Of a DNA stretch of 64,000 nucleotides, positions 36,219 to 49,418 are shown piece by piece. The position numbers and the translations under genes are program-made. Position 1 is the stretch's first letter. Every line of letters starts with the position of its first letter. Source of the DNA: Osmia lignaria lignaria (lineage: Eukaryota > Arthropoda > Insecta > Hymenoptera > Megachilidae); the NCBI RefSeq assembly GCF_051020975.1, contig NW_027478169.1, positions 6,820,001 to 6,884,000 of the forward strand. Direction: 5' to 3'. Under the pieces are notes generated by a model. That model saw only the letters and a program-made list of their open reading frames with translations. It did not search any database and was not told the DNA's origin.

Positions 36219-39116
36219 TGATCAGAAGCGTAGTTTTCGAGATATATCGAGATACTTAAAAGTTCCGAAGCCGCACCAACATATTAGAGATACAGAAACA
36301 CCGTGGCCCCTTTCTTTGAGATAACTGTGCACTAGTGGGAGCCGCAAATGCCACTTCCAGCTTAGCTGTGCAGAAGAAGAACAACAAGAAGAAGAAACTT
36401 CTCGAAATATGTCCGTCAGGCCCCTTCCCTTGAGATAAATCTGCAAATATCTCGGAAACGAAGCGAGCTATGGCAAAATGTTAAGAGACCTTTTTTGTAG
36501 AGAATTATGTTTCCTACTTTTTATGTTCTATGATATTTTTTGATCAGACGCGTAGTTCTCGAGATATATCAAGATATTTAAAAGTTCCGAAGCCGCACCA
36601 ACATAATACAGATACAGAAACACCGTGGCCCCTTTCTTTGAGATAACTCTGCACTAGTGCGAGCCGCAAATGCCACTTCCAGCTTAGCTGTGCAGAAGAA
36701 GAACAACAAGAAGAAGAAATATCTCGAAATATGTCCGTCAGGCCCCTTCCCTTGATATAAATCTGCAAATATCTCGGAAACGAAGCGAGCTATGGCAAAA
36801 TGTTAAGAGACCTTTTTTGTAGAGAATTAAGTTTCCTACTTTTTATGTTCTATGATATTCTTTGATCAGATGCGTAGTTCTCGAGATATATCAAGATATT
36901 TAAAAGTGCCGAAGCCGCACCAACATAATAGAGATACAGAAACACCGTGGCCCCTTTCTTTGAGATAACTCTGCTCTAGTGCGAGCCGCAAATGCCACTT
37001 CCAGCTTAGCTGTGCAGAGGAAGAACAACAAGAAGAAGAAATATCTCGAAATATGTCCGTCAGGCCAGTTCCTTTGAGCTGAATCTGCAAATATCTCGGA
37101 AACGAAGCGAGCTATGGCAAAATGTTAAGAGACGTTTTTTGTAGAGAATTATGTTTCCTACAATTTATGTTCTATGATATTTTTTGATCAGAAGCGTAGT
37201 TTTCGAGATATATCGAGATACTTAAAAGTTCCGAAGCCGCACCAACATATTAGAGATACAGAAACACCGTGGCCCCTTTCTTTGAGATAACTCTGCACTA
37301 GTGCGAGCCGCAAATGCCACTTCCAGCTTAGCTGTGCAGAAGAAGAACAACAAGAAGAAGAAATATCTCGAAATATGTCCGTCAGGCCCCTTCCCTTGAG
37401 ATAAATCTGCAAATATCTCGGAAACGAAGCGAGCTATGGCAAAATGTTAAGAGACCTTTTTTGTAGAGAATTAAGTTTCCTACTTTTTATGTTCTATGAT
37501 ATTTTTTGATCAGATGCGTAGTTCTCGAGATATATCAAGATATTTAAAAGTTCCGAAGCCGCACCAACATAATAGAGATACAGAAACACCGTGGCCCCTT
37601 TCTTTGAGATAACTCTGCACTATTGCGAGCTGCAAATGCCACTTCCAGCTTAGCTGTGCAGAGGAAGAACAACAAGAAAAAGAAGTATCTCGAAATATGT
37701 CCGTCAGGCCCGTTCCTTTGAGCTGAATCTGCAAATATCTCGGAAACGAAGCGAGCTATGGCAAAATGTTAAGAGACGTTTTTTGTAGAGAATTATGTTT
37801 CCTACAATTTATGTTCTATGATATTTTTCGATCAGAAGCGTAGTTTTCGAGATATATCGAGATATTTAAAAGTTCCGAAGCCGCACCAACATAATAGAGA
37901 TACCGAAACACCGTGGCCCCTTTCTTTGAGATAACTCTGCACTAGTGCGAGCCGCAAATGCCACTTCCAGCTTAGCTGTGCAGAAGAAGAACAACAAGAA
38001 GAAGAAATATCTCGAAATATGTCCGACAGGCCCCTTCCCTTGAGATAAATCTGCAAATATCTCGGAAACGAAGCGAGCTATGGCGAAATGTTAAGAGACC
38101 TTTTTTGTAGAGAATTAAGTTTCCTACTTTTTATGTTCTATGATATTTTTTGATCAGATGCGTAGTTTTCGAGATATATCAAGATATTTAAAAGTTCCGA
38201 AGCCGCACCAACATAATAGAGATACAGAAACACCGTGGCTCCTTTCTTTTAGATAACTCTGCACTATTGCGACCTGGAAATGCCACTTCCAGTTTAGCTG
38301 TGCAGAAGAAGAACAACAAGAAGAAGAAATATCTCGAAATAAGTCCGTTAGGCCCCTTCCCTTGAGATAAATCTGCAAATATCTCGGAAACGAAGCGAGC
38401 TAGGGCAAAATGTTGAGAGACCTTTTTTGTAGAGAATTATGTTTCCTACAATTTATGTTCTATGATATTTTTTGTTCAGAAGCGTAGTTTTCGAGATATA
38501 TCGAGATATTTAAAAGTTCCGAAGCCGCACCAACATAATAGAGATACAGAAACACCGTGGCCCCTTTCTTTGAGATAACTCTGCAATAGTGCGAGCCGCA
38601 AATGCCACTTCCAGCTTAGCTGTGCAGAAGAACAACAACAAGAAGAAGAAATATCTCGAAATATGTCCGTCAGGCCCCTTCCCTTGAGATAAATCTGCAA
38701 ATATCTCGGAAACGAAGCGAGCTATGGCAAAATGTTGAGAGACCTTTTTTGTAGAGAATTAAGTTTCCTACTTTTTATGTTCTATGATATTTTTTGATCA
38801 GATGCGTAGTTCTCGAGATATATCAAGATATTTAAAAGTTCCGAAGCCGCACCAACATAATAGAGATACAGAAACACCGTGGCCCCTTTCTTTGAGATAA
38901 CTCTGCACTATTGCGAGCTGCAAATGCCACTTCCAGCTTAGCTGTGCAGAGGAAGAACAACAAGAAAAAGAAGTATCTCGAAATATGTCCGTCAGGCCCG
39001 TTCCTTTGAGCTGAATCTGCAAATATCTCGGAAACGAAGCGAGCTATGGCAAAATGCTAAGAGACGTTTTTTGTAGAGAATTATGTTTCCTACAATTTAT
39101 GTTCTATGATATTTTT
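36219..39116. repeat. 13-unit-spaced HOR, copy 1
   Basis: Nine units matching 40405-43302 at a shift of 4186 bp (13 units). Tags in order: GATACTTAAAAG with ACATATTAG; AATACAGATACAG with TTGATATAAATC; ATATTCTTTGATC with AAAAGTGCC; GATACTTAAAAG again; GAAAAAGAAGTATC; TTTTTCGATCAG with GATACCGAAAC and GTCCGACAGG; GGCTCCTTTCTTTTAG with GCGACCTGG; TTTTTTGTTCAG with GAACAACAACAAG; and GAAAAAGAAG ending in ATGCTAAGAGACG. Confidence 0.87.
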
Positions 39117-40404
39117 CGATCAGAACCGTAGTTTTCGAGATATATCGAGATATTTAAAAGTTCCGAAGCCGCACCAACATAATAGAGATACAGAAACACC
39201 GTGGCCCCTTTCTTTGAGATAACTCTGCACTAGTGCGAGCCGCAAATGCCACTTCCAGCTTAGCTGTGCAGAAGAAGAACAACAAGAAGAAGAAACTTCT
39301 CGAAATATGTCCGTCAGGCCCCTTCCCTTGAGATAAATCTGCAAATATCTCGGAAACGAAGCGAGGTATGGCAAAATGTTAAGAGACCTTTTTTGTAGAG
39401 AATTAAGTTTCCTACTTTTTATGTTCTATGATATTTTTTGATCAGATGCGTAGTTCTCGAGATATATCAAGATATTTAAAAGTTCCGAAACCGCACCAAC
39501 ATAATAGAGATACAGAAACACCGTGGCCCCTTTCTTTGAGATAACTCTGCACTATTGCGAGCTGTAAATGCCACTTCCAGCTTAGCTGTGCAGAAGAAGA
39601 ACAACAAGAAGAAGAAATATCTCGAAATATGTCCGTCAGGCCCCTGTCCTTGAGATATATCTGCAAATATCTCGGAAACCAAGCGAGCTATGGCAAAATG
39701 TTAAGAGACCTTTTTTGTAGAGAATTATGTTTCCTACAATTTATGTTCTATGATATTTTTTGATCAGAAGCGTAGTTTTCGAGATATATCGAGATATTTA
39801 AAAGTTACGAAGCCGCACCAACATAATAGAGATACAGAAACACTGTGGCCCCTTTCTTTGAGATAACTCTGCAATAGTGCGAGCCGCAAATGCCACTTCC
39901 AGCTTAGCTGTGCAGAAGAAGAACAACAAGAAGAAGAAATATTTCGAAATATGTCCGTCAGGCCCCTTCCCTTGAGATAAATCTGCAAATATCTCGGAAA
40001 CGAAGCGGGCTATGGCAAAATGTTAAGAGACCTTTTTTGTAGAGAATTAAGTTTCCAACTTTTTATGTTCTCTGATATTTTTTGATCAGATGCGTAGTTC
40101 TCGAGATATATCAAGATATTTAAACGTTCCGAAGCCGCACCAACATAATAGAGATACAGAAACACCGTGGCCCCTTTCTTTGAGATAACTCTGCACTATT
40201 GCGAGCTGCAAATGCCACTTCCAGCTTAGCTGTGCAGAGGAAGAACAACAAGAAGAAGAAATATCTCGAAATATGTCCGTCAGGCCAGTTCCTTTGAGCT
40301 GAATCTGCAAATATCTCGGAAACGAAGCGAGCTATGGCAAAATGTTAAGAGACGTTTTTTGTAGAGAATTATGTTTCCTACAATTTATGTTCTATGATAT
40401 TTTT
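39117..40404. repeat. Four units between the 13-unit copies
   Basis: The unit at 39117 begins like the one at 43303 (both CAGAACCGTAG) but carries GAAACTTCTCG on the right. The units at 39439 (CCGAAACCGC, CCCTGTCCTTG, GAAACCAAGC), 39761 (AAAGTTACGAAG, AAGCGGGC) and 40083 recur at 47167-48132, a shift of 7728 bp (24 units), so this trio has been moved as a block. Confidence 0.82.
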
Positions 40405-43302
40405 TGATCAGAAGCGTAGTTTTCGAGATATATCGAGATACTTAAAAGTTCCGAAGCCGCACCAACATATTAGAGATACAGAAACACCGTGGCCCCTTTC
40501 TTTGAGATAACTGTGCACTAGTGCGAGCCGCAAATGCCACTTCCAGCTTAGCTGTGCAGAAGAAGAACAACAAGAAGAAGAAATATCTCGAAATATGTCC
40601 GTCAGGCCCCTTCCCTTGAGATAAATCTGCAAATATCTCGGAAACGAAGCGAGCTATGGCAAAATGTTAAGAGACCTTTTTTGTAGAGAATTATGTTTCC
40701 TACTTTTTATGTTCTATGATATTTTTTGATCAGACGCGTAGTTCTCGAGATATATCAAGATATTTAAAAGTTCCGAAGCCGCACCAACATAATACAGATA
40801 CAGAAACACCGTGGCCCCTTTCTTTGAGATAACTCTGCACTAGTGCGAGCCGCAAATGCCACTTCCAGCTTAGCTGTGCAGAAGAAGAACAACAAGAAGA
40901 AGAAATATCTCGAAATATGTCCGTCAGGCCCCTTCCCTTGATATAAATCTGCAAATATCTCGGAAACGAAGCGAGCTATGGCAAAATGTTAAGAGACCTT
41001 TTTTGTAGAGAATTAAGTTTCCTACTTTTTATGTTCTATGATATTCTTTGATCAGATGCGTAGTTCTCGAGATATATCAAGATATTTAAAAGTGCCGAAG
41101 CCGCACCAACATAATAGAGATACAGAAACACCGTGGCCCCTTTCTTTGAGATAACTCTGCTCTAGTGCGAGCCGCAAATGCCACTTCCAGCTTAGCTGTG
41201 CAGAGGAAGAACAACAAGAAGAAGAAATATCTCGAAATATGTCCGTCAGGCCAGTTCCTTTGAGCTGAATCTGCAAATATCTCGGAAACGAAGCGAGCTA
41301 TGGCAAAATGTTAAGAGACGTTTTTTGTAGAGAATTATGTTTCCTACAATTTATGTTCTATGATATTTTTTGATCAGAAGCGTAGTTTTCGAGATATATC
41401 GAGATACTTAAAAGTTCCGAAGCCGCACCAACATATTAGAGATACAGAAACACCGTGGCCCCTTTCTTTGAGATAACTCTGCACTAGTGCGAGCCGCAAA
41501 TGCCACTTCCAGCTTAGCTGTGCAGAAGAAGAACAACAAGAAGAAGAAATATCTCGAAATATGTCCGTCAGGCCCCTTCCCTTGAGATAAATCTGCAAAT
41601 ATCTCGGAAACGAAGCGAGCTATGGCAAAATGTTAAGAGACCTTTTTTGTAGAGAATTAAGTTTCCTACTTTTTATGTTCTATGATATTTTTTGATCAGA
41701 TGCGTAGTTCTCGAGATATATCAAGATATTTAAAAGTTCCGAAGCCGCACCAACATAATAGAGATACAGAAACACCGTGGCCCCTTTCTTTGAGATAACT
41801 CTGCACTATTGCGAGCTGCAAATGCCACTTCCAGCTTAGCTGTGCAGAGGAAGAACAACAAGAAAAAGAAGTATCTCGAAATATGTCCGTCAGGCCCGTT
41901 CCTTTGAGCTGAATCTGCAAATATCTCGGAAACGAAGCGAGCTATGGCAAAATGTTAAGAGACGTTTTTTGTAGAGAATTATGTTTCCTACAATTTATGT
42001 TCTATGATATTTTTCGATCAGAAGCGTAGTTTTCGAGATATATCGAGATATTTAAAAGTTCCGAAGCCGCACCAACATAATAGAGATACCGAAACACCGT
42101 GGCCCCTTTCTTTGAGATAACTCTGCACTAGTGCGAGCCGCAAATGCCACTTCCAGCTTAGCTGTGCAGAAGAAGAACAACAAGAAGAAGAAATATCTCG
42201 AAATATGTCCGACAGGCCCCTTCCCTTGAGATAAATCTGCAAATATCTCGGAAACGAAGCGAGCTATGGCGAAATGTTAAGAGACCTTTTTTGTAGAGAA
42301 TTAAGTTTCCTACTTTTTATGTTCTATGATATTTTTTGATCAGATGCGTAGTTTTCGAGATATATCAAGATATTTAAAAGTTCCGAAGCCGCACCAACAT
42401 AATAGAGATACAGAAACACCGTGGCTCCTTTCTTTTAGATAACTCTGCACTATTGCGACCTGGAAATGCCACTTCCAGTTTAGCTGTGCAGAAGAAGAAC
42501 AACAAGAAGAAGAAATATCTCGAAATAAGTCCGTTAGGCCCCTTCCCTTGAGATATATCTGCAAATATCTCGGAAACGAAGCGAGCTAGGGCAAAATGTT
42601 GAGAGACCTTTTTTGTAGAGAATTATGTTTCCTACAATTTATGTTCTATGATATTTTTTGTTCAGAAGCGTAGTTTTCGAGATATATCGAGATATTTAAA
42701 AGTTCCGAAGCCGCACCAACATAATAGAGATACAGAAACACCGTGGCCCCTTTCTTTGAGATAACTCTGCAATAGTGCGAGCCGCAAATGCCACTTCCAG
42801 CTTAGCTGTGCAGAAGAACAACAACAAGAAGAAGAAATATCTCGAAATATGTCCGTCAGGCCCCTTCCCTTGAGATAAATCTGCAAATATCTCGGAAACG
42901 AAGCGAGCTATGGCAAAATGTTGAGAGACCTTTTTTGTAGAGAATTAAGTTTCCTACTTTTTATGTTCTATGATATTTTTTGATCAGATGCGTAGTTCTC
43001 GAGATATATCAAGATATTTAAAAGTTCCGAAGCCGCACCAACATAATAGAGATACAGAAACACCGTGGCCCCTTTCTTTGAGATAACTCTGCACTATTGC
43101 GAGCTGCAAATGCCACTTCCAGCTTAGCTGTGCAGAGGAAGAACAACAAGAAAAAGAAGTATCTCGAAATATGTCCGTCAGGCCCGTTCCTTTGAGCTGA
43201 ATCTGCAAATATCTCGGAAACGAAGCGAGCTATGGCAAAATGCTAAGAGACGTTTTTTGTAGAGAATTATGTTTCCTACAATTTATGTTCTATGATATTT
43301 TT
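40405..43302. repeat. 13-unit-spaced HOR, copy 2
   Basis: Second copy of 36219-39116, nine units in the same order with the same tags. The copies are nearly identical by eye. Differences include GAAATATCTCG near 40583 against GAAACTTCTCG near 36397, and GAGATATATC near 42551 against GAGATAAATC near 38365. Confidence 0.87.
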
Positions 43303-43946
43303 CGATCAGAACCGTAGTTTTCGAGATATATCGAGATATTTAAAAGTTCCGAAGCCGCACCAACATAATAGAGATACAGAAACACCGTGGCCCCTTTCTT
43401 TGAGATAACTCTGCACTAGTGCGAGCCGCAAATGCCACTTCCAGCTTAGCTGTGCAGAAGAAGAACAACAAGAAGAAGAAATATCTCGAAATATGTCCGA
43501 CAGGCCCCTTCCCTTGAGATAAATCTGCAAATATCTCGGAAACGAAGCGAGCTATGGCAAAATGTTAAGAGACCTTTTTTGTAGAGAACTAAGTTTCCTA
43601 CTTTTTATGTTCTATGATATTTTTTGATCAGATGCGTAGTTCTCGAGATATATCAAGATATTTAAAAGTTCCGAAGCCGCACCAACATAATAGAGATACA
43701 GAAACACCGTGGCTCCTTTCTTTGAGATAACTCTGCACTATTGCGAGCTGGAAATGCCACTTCCAGTTTAGCTGTGCAGAAGAAGAACAACAAGAAGAAG
43801 AAATATCTCGAAATATGTCCGTTAGGCCCCTTCCCTTGAGATAAATCTGCAAATATCTCGGAAACGAAGCGAGCTATGGCAAAATGTTAAGAGACCTTTT
43901 TTGTAGAGAATTAAGTTTCCTACTTTTTATGTTCTATGATATTTTT
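43303..43946. repeat. Two units between the 13- and 17-unit HORs
   Basis: The unit at 43303 continues the 13-unit block (CAGAACCGTAG) and then resembles 42015 (GTCCGACAGG). The unit at 43625 has GGCTCCTTTC, GAGCTGGAAATGCC and GTCCGTTAGG, a class seen again from 60.4 kb to the right edge. Confidence 0.8.
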
Positions 43947-46900
43947 TGATCAGATGCGTAGTTCTCGAGATATATCAAGATATTTAAAAGTTCCGAAGCC
44001 GCACCAACATAATAGAGATACAGAAACACCGTGGCCCCTTTCTTTGAGATAACTCTGCACTATTGCGAGCTGCAAATGCCACTTCCAGCTTAGCTGTGCA
44101 GAGGAAGAACAACAAGAAAAAGAAGTATCTCGAAATATGTCCGTCAGGCCCGTTCCTTTGAGCTGAATCTGCAAATATCTCGGAAACGAAGCGAGCTATG
44201 GCAAAATGTTAAGAGACGTTTTTTGTAGAGAATTATGTTTCCTACAATTTATGTTCTATGATATTTTTTGATCAGAAGCGTAGTTTTCGAGATATATCGA
44301 GATATTTAAAAGTTCCGAAGCCGCACCAACATAATAGAGATACAGAAACACCGTGGCCCCTTTCTTTGAGATAACTCTGCACTAGTGCGAGCCGCAAATG
44401 CCACTTCCAGCTTAGCTGTGCAGAAGAAGAACAACAAGAAGAAGAAATATCTCGAAATATGTCCGTCAGGCCCCTTCCCTTGAGATAAATCTGCAAATAT
44501 CTCGGAAACGAAGCGAGCTATGGCAAAATGTTGAGAGACCTTTTTTGTAGAGAATTATGTTTCCTACAATTTATGTTCTATGATATTTTTTGATCAGATG
44601 CGTAGTTCTCGAGATATATCAAGATATTTAAAAGTGCCGAAGCCGCACCAACATAATACACATACAGAAACACCGTGGCCCCTTTCTTTGAGATAACTCT
44701 GCACTAGTGCGAGCCGCAAATGCCACTTCCAGCTTAGCTGTGCAGAAGAAGAACAACAAGAAGAAGAAATATCTCGAAATATGTCCGTCAGGCCCCTTCC
44801 CTTGAGATAAATCTGCAAATATCTCGGAAACGAAGCGAGCTATGGCAAAATGTTAAGAGACCTTTCTTGTAGAGAATTAAGTTTCCTACTTTTTATGTAG
44901 TATGATATTTTTTGATCAGATGCGTAGTTCTCGAGATATATCAAGATATTTAAAAGTTCCGAAGCCGCACCAACATAATAGAGATACAGAAACACCGTGG
45001 CCCCTTTCTTTGGGATAACTCTGCACTATTGCGAGCTGCAAATGCCACTTCCAGCTTAGCTGTGCAGAGGAAGAACAACAAGAAGAAGAAATATCTCGAA
45101 ATATGTCCGTCAGGCCAGTTCCTTTGAGCTGAATCTGCAAATATCTCGGAAACAAAGCGAGCTATGGGAAAATGTTAAGAGACGTTTTTTGTAGAGAATT
45201 ATGTTTCCTACAATTTATGTTCTATGATATTTTTTGATCAGAAGCGTAGTTTTCGAGATATATCGAGATACTTAAAAGTTCCGAAGCCGCACTAACATAT
45301 TAGAGATACAGAAACACCGTGGCCCCTTTCTTTGAGATAACTGTGCACTAGTGCGAGCCGCAAATGCCACTTCCAGCTTAGCTGTGCAGAAGAAGAACAA
45401 CAAGAAGAAGAAACTTCTCGAAATATGTCCGTCAGGCCCCTTCCCTTGAGATAAATCTGCAAATATCTCGGAAACGAAGCGAGCTATGGCAAAATGTTAA
45501 GAGACCTTTCTTGTAGAGAATTAAGTTTCCTACTTTTTATGTAGTATGATATTTTTTGATCAGATGCGTAGTTCTCGAGATATATCAAGATATTTAAAAG
45601 TTCCGAAGCCGCACCAACATAATAGAGATACAGAAACACCGTGGCCCCTTTCTTTGGGATAACTCTGCACTATTGCGAGCTGCAAATGCCACTTCCAGCT
45701 TAGCTGTGCAGAAGAAGAACAACAAGAAGAAGAAATATCTCGAAATATGTCCGTCAGGCCACTTCCCTTGAGATGAATCTGCAAATATCTCGGAAACGAA
45801 GCGAGCTATGGCAAAATGTTGAGAGACCTTTTTTGTAGAGAATTAAGTTTCCTACTTTTTATGTTGTATGATATTTTTTGATCAGATGCGTAGTTCTCGA
45901 GATATATCGAGATATTTAAAAGTTCCGAAGCCGCACCAACATAATAGAGATACAGAAACACCGTGGCCCCTTTCTTTGAGATAACTCTGCACTAGTGCGA
46001 GCCGCAAATGCCACTTCCAGCTTAGCTGTGCAGAGGAAGAACAACAAGAAGAAGAAATATCTCGAAATATGTCCGTCAGGCCAGTTCCTTTGAGTTGAAT
46101 CTGCAAATATCTCGGAAACGAAGCGAGCTATGGGAAAATGTTAAGAGACGTTTTTTGTAGAGAATTATGTTTCCTACAATTTATGTTCTATGATATTTTT
46201 TGATCAGAAGCGTAGTTTTCGAGATATATCGAGATACTTAAAAGTTCCGAAGCCGCACCAACATATTAGAGATACTGAAACACCGTGGCCCCTTTCTTTG
46301 AGATAACTGTGCACTAGTGCGAGCCGCAAATGCCACTTCCAGCTTAGCTGTGCAGAAGAAGAACAACACGAAGAAGAAACTTCTCGAAATATGTCCGTCA
46401 GGCCCCTTCCCTTGAGATAAATCTGCAAATATCTCGGAAACGAAGCGAGCTATGGCAAAATGTTAAGAGACCTTTTTTGTAGAGAATTAAGTTTCCTACT
46501 TTTTATGTTCTATGATATTTTTTGATCAGATGCGTAGTTCTCGAGATATATCAAGATATTTAAAAGTTCCGAAGCCGCACCAACATAATAGAGATACAGA
46601 AACACCGTGGCCCCTTTCTTTGAGATAACTCTGCACTAGTGCGAGCCGCAAATGCCACTTCCAGCTTAGCTGTGCAGAGGAAGAACAACAAGAAGAAGAA
46701 ATATCTCGAAATATGTCCGTCAGGCCAGTTCCTTTGAGTTGAATCTGCAAATATCTCGGAAACGAAGCGAGCTATGGGAAAATGTTAAGAGACGTTTTTT
46801 GTAGAGAATCATGTTTCCTACAATTTATGTTCTATGATATTTTTTGATCAGAAGCGTAGTTTTCGAGATATATCGAGATACTTAAAAGTTCCGAAGCCGC

Positions 46901-49418
46901 ACCAACATATTAGAGATACAGAAACACCGTGGCCCCTTTCTTTGAGATAACTGTGCACTAGTGCGAGCCGCAAATGCCACTTCCAGCTTAGCTGTGCAGA
47001 AGAAGAACAACAAGAAGAAGAAACTTCTCGAAATATGTCCGTCAGGCCCCTTCCCTTGAGATAAATCTGCAAATATCTCGGAAACGAAGCGAGCTATGGC
47101 AAAATGTTAAGAGACCTTTTTTGTAGAGAATTAAGTTTCCTACTTTTTATGTTCTATGATATTTTTTGATCAGATGCGTAGTTCTCGAGATATATCAAGA
47201 TATTTAAAAGTTCCGACACCGCACCAACATAATAGAGATACAGAAACACCGTGGCCCCTTTCTTTGAGATAACTCTGCACTATTGCGAGCTGTAAATGCC
47301 ACTTCCAGCTTAGCTGTGCAGAAGAAGAACAACAAGAAGAAGAAATATCTCGAAATATGTCCGTCAGGCCCCTGCCCTTGAGATATATCTGCAAATATCT
47401 CGGAAACCAAGCGAGCTATGGCAAAATGTTAAGAGATCTTTTTTGTAGAGAATTATGTTTACTACAATTTATGTTCTATGATATTTTTTGATCAGAAGCG
47501 TAGTTTTCGAGATATATCGAGATATTTAAAAGTTACGAAGCCGCACCAACATAATAGAGATACAGAAACACCGTGGCCCCTTTCTTTGAGATAACTCTGC
47601 AATAGTGCGAGCCGCAAATGCCACTTCCAGCTTAGCTGTGCAGAAGAAGAACAACAAGAAGAAGAAATATTTCGAAATATGTCCGTCAGGCCCCTTCCCT
47701 TGAGATAAATCTGCAAATATCTCGGAAACGAAGCGGGCTATGGCAAAATGTTAAGAGACCTTTTTTGTAGAGAATTAAGTTTCCTACTTTTTATGTTCTA
47801 TGATATTTTTTGATCAGATGCGTAGTTCTCGAGATATATCAAGATATTTAAAAGTTCCGAAGCCGCACCAACATAATAGAGATACAGAAACACCGTGGCC
47901 CCTTTCTTTGAGATAACTCTGCACTATTGCGAGCTGCAAATGCCACTTCCAGCTTAGCTGTGCAGAGGAAGAACAACAAGAAGAAGAAATATCTCGAAAT
48001 ATGTCCGTCAGGCCAGTTCCTTTGAGCTGAATCTGCAAATATCTCGGAAACGAAGCGAGCTATGGCAAAATGTTAAGAGACGTTTTTTGTAGAGAATTAT
48101 GTTTCCTACAATTTATGTTCTATGATATTTTTTGATCAGAAGCGTAGTTTTCGAGATATATCGAGATATTTAAAAGTTCCGAAGCCGCACCAACATAATA
48201 GAGATACAGAAACACCGTGGCCCCTTTCTTTGAGATAACTCTGCACTAGTGCGAGCCGCAAATGCCACTTCCAGCTTAGCTGTGCAGAAGAAGAACAACA
48301 AGAAGAAGAAATATCTCGAAATATGTACGTCAGGCCCCTTCCCTTGAGATAAATCTGCAAATATCTCGGAAACGAAGCGAGCTATGGCAAAATGTTAAGA
48401 GACCTTTTTTGTAGAGAATTAAGTTTCCTACTTTTTATGTTCTATGATATTTTTTGATCAGATGCGTAGTTCTCGAGATATATCAAGATATTTAAAAGTT
48501 CCGAAGCCGCACCAACATAATAGATACAGAAACACCGTGGCCCCTTTCTTTGAGATAACTCTGCACTATTGCGAGCTGCAAATGCCACTTCCAGCTTAGC
48601 TGTGCAGAGGAAGAACAACAAGAAGAAGAAATATCTCGAAATATGTCCGTCAGGCCCCTGCCCTTGAGATATATCTGCAAATATCTCGGAAACGAAGCGA
48701 GCTATGGCAAAATGTTGAGAGACCTTTTTTGTAGAGAATTATGTTTCCTACAATTTATGTTCTATGATATTTTTTGATCAGAAGCGTAGTTTTCGAGATA
48801 TATCGAGATATTTAAAAGTTCCGAAGCCGCACCAACATAATAGAGATACAGAAACACCGTGGCCCCTTTCTTTGAGATAACTCTGCAATAGTGCGAGCCG
48901 CAAATGCCACTTCCAGCTTAGCTGTGCAGAAGAAGAACAACAAGAAGAAGAAATATCTCGAAATATGTCCGTCAGGCCCCTTCCCTTGAGATAAATCTGC
49001 AAATATCTCGGAAACGAAGCGAGCTATGGCAAAATGTTAAGAGACCTTTTTTGTAGAGAATTAAGTTTCCTACTTTTTATGTTCTATGATATTTTTTGAT
49101 CAGATGCGTAGTTCTCGAGATATATCAAGATATTTAAAAGTTCCGAAGCCGCACCAACATAATAGAGATACAGAAACACCGTGGCCCCTTTCTTTGAGAT
49201 AACTCTGCAATAGTGCGAGCCGCAAATGCCACTTCCAGCTTAGCTGTGCAGAAGAAGAACAACAAGAAGAAGAAATATCTCGAAATATGTCCGTCAGGCC
49301 CCTTCCCTTGAGATAAATCTGCAAATATCTCGGAAACGAAGCGAGCTATGGCAAAATGTTAACAGACCTTTTTTGTAGAGAATTAAGTTTCCTACTTTTT
49401 ATGTTCTATGATATTTTT
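43947..49418. repeat. 17-unit HOR, copy 1 (5472 bp)
   Basis: Seventeen units, 17 x 322 minus 2, matching 49419-54890 exactly in order at a shift of 5472 bp. The 2-bp shortfall is the AATAGATACAG deletion in the unit at 48455. Units of the GATGCG and GAAGCG classes mostly alternate. Two inner dimers (units at 45879/46201 and 46523/46845) are near-copies of each other, so dimer amplification preceded amplification of the 17-unit block. Confidence 0.9.
48455..48774. repeat. 320-bp unit, 2-bp deletion (lineage tag 2)
   Basis: AATAGATACAG at about 48519-48529 replaces AATAGAGATACAG, a loss of 2 bp. The same deletion occurs in 53927-54246 (copy 2 of the 17-unit HOR) and in 56823-57142, where the unit has CCCTTCCCTTG instead of CCCTGCCCTTG. 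All three share GCAGAGGAAG, so they descend from one deleted unit. The third lies outside the HOR register. Confidence 0.9.
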
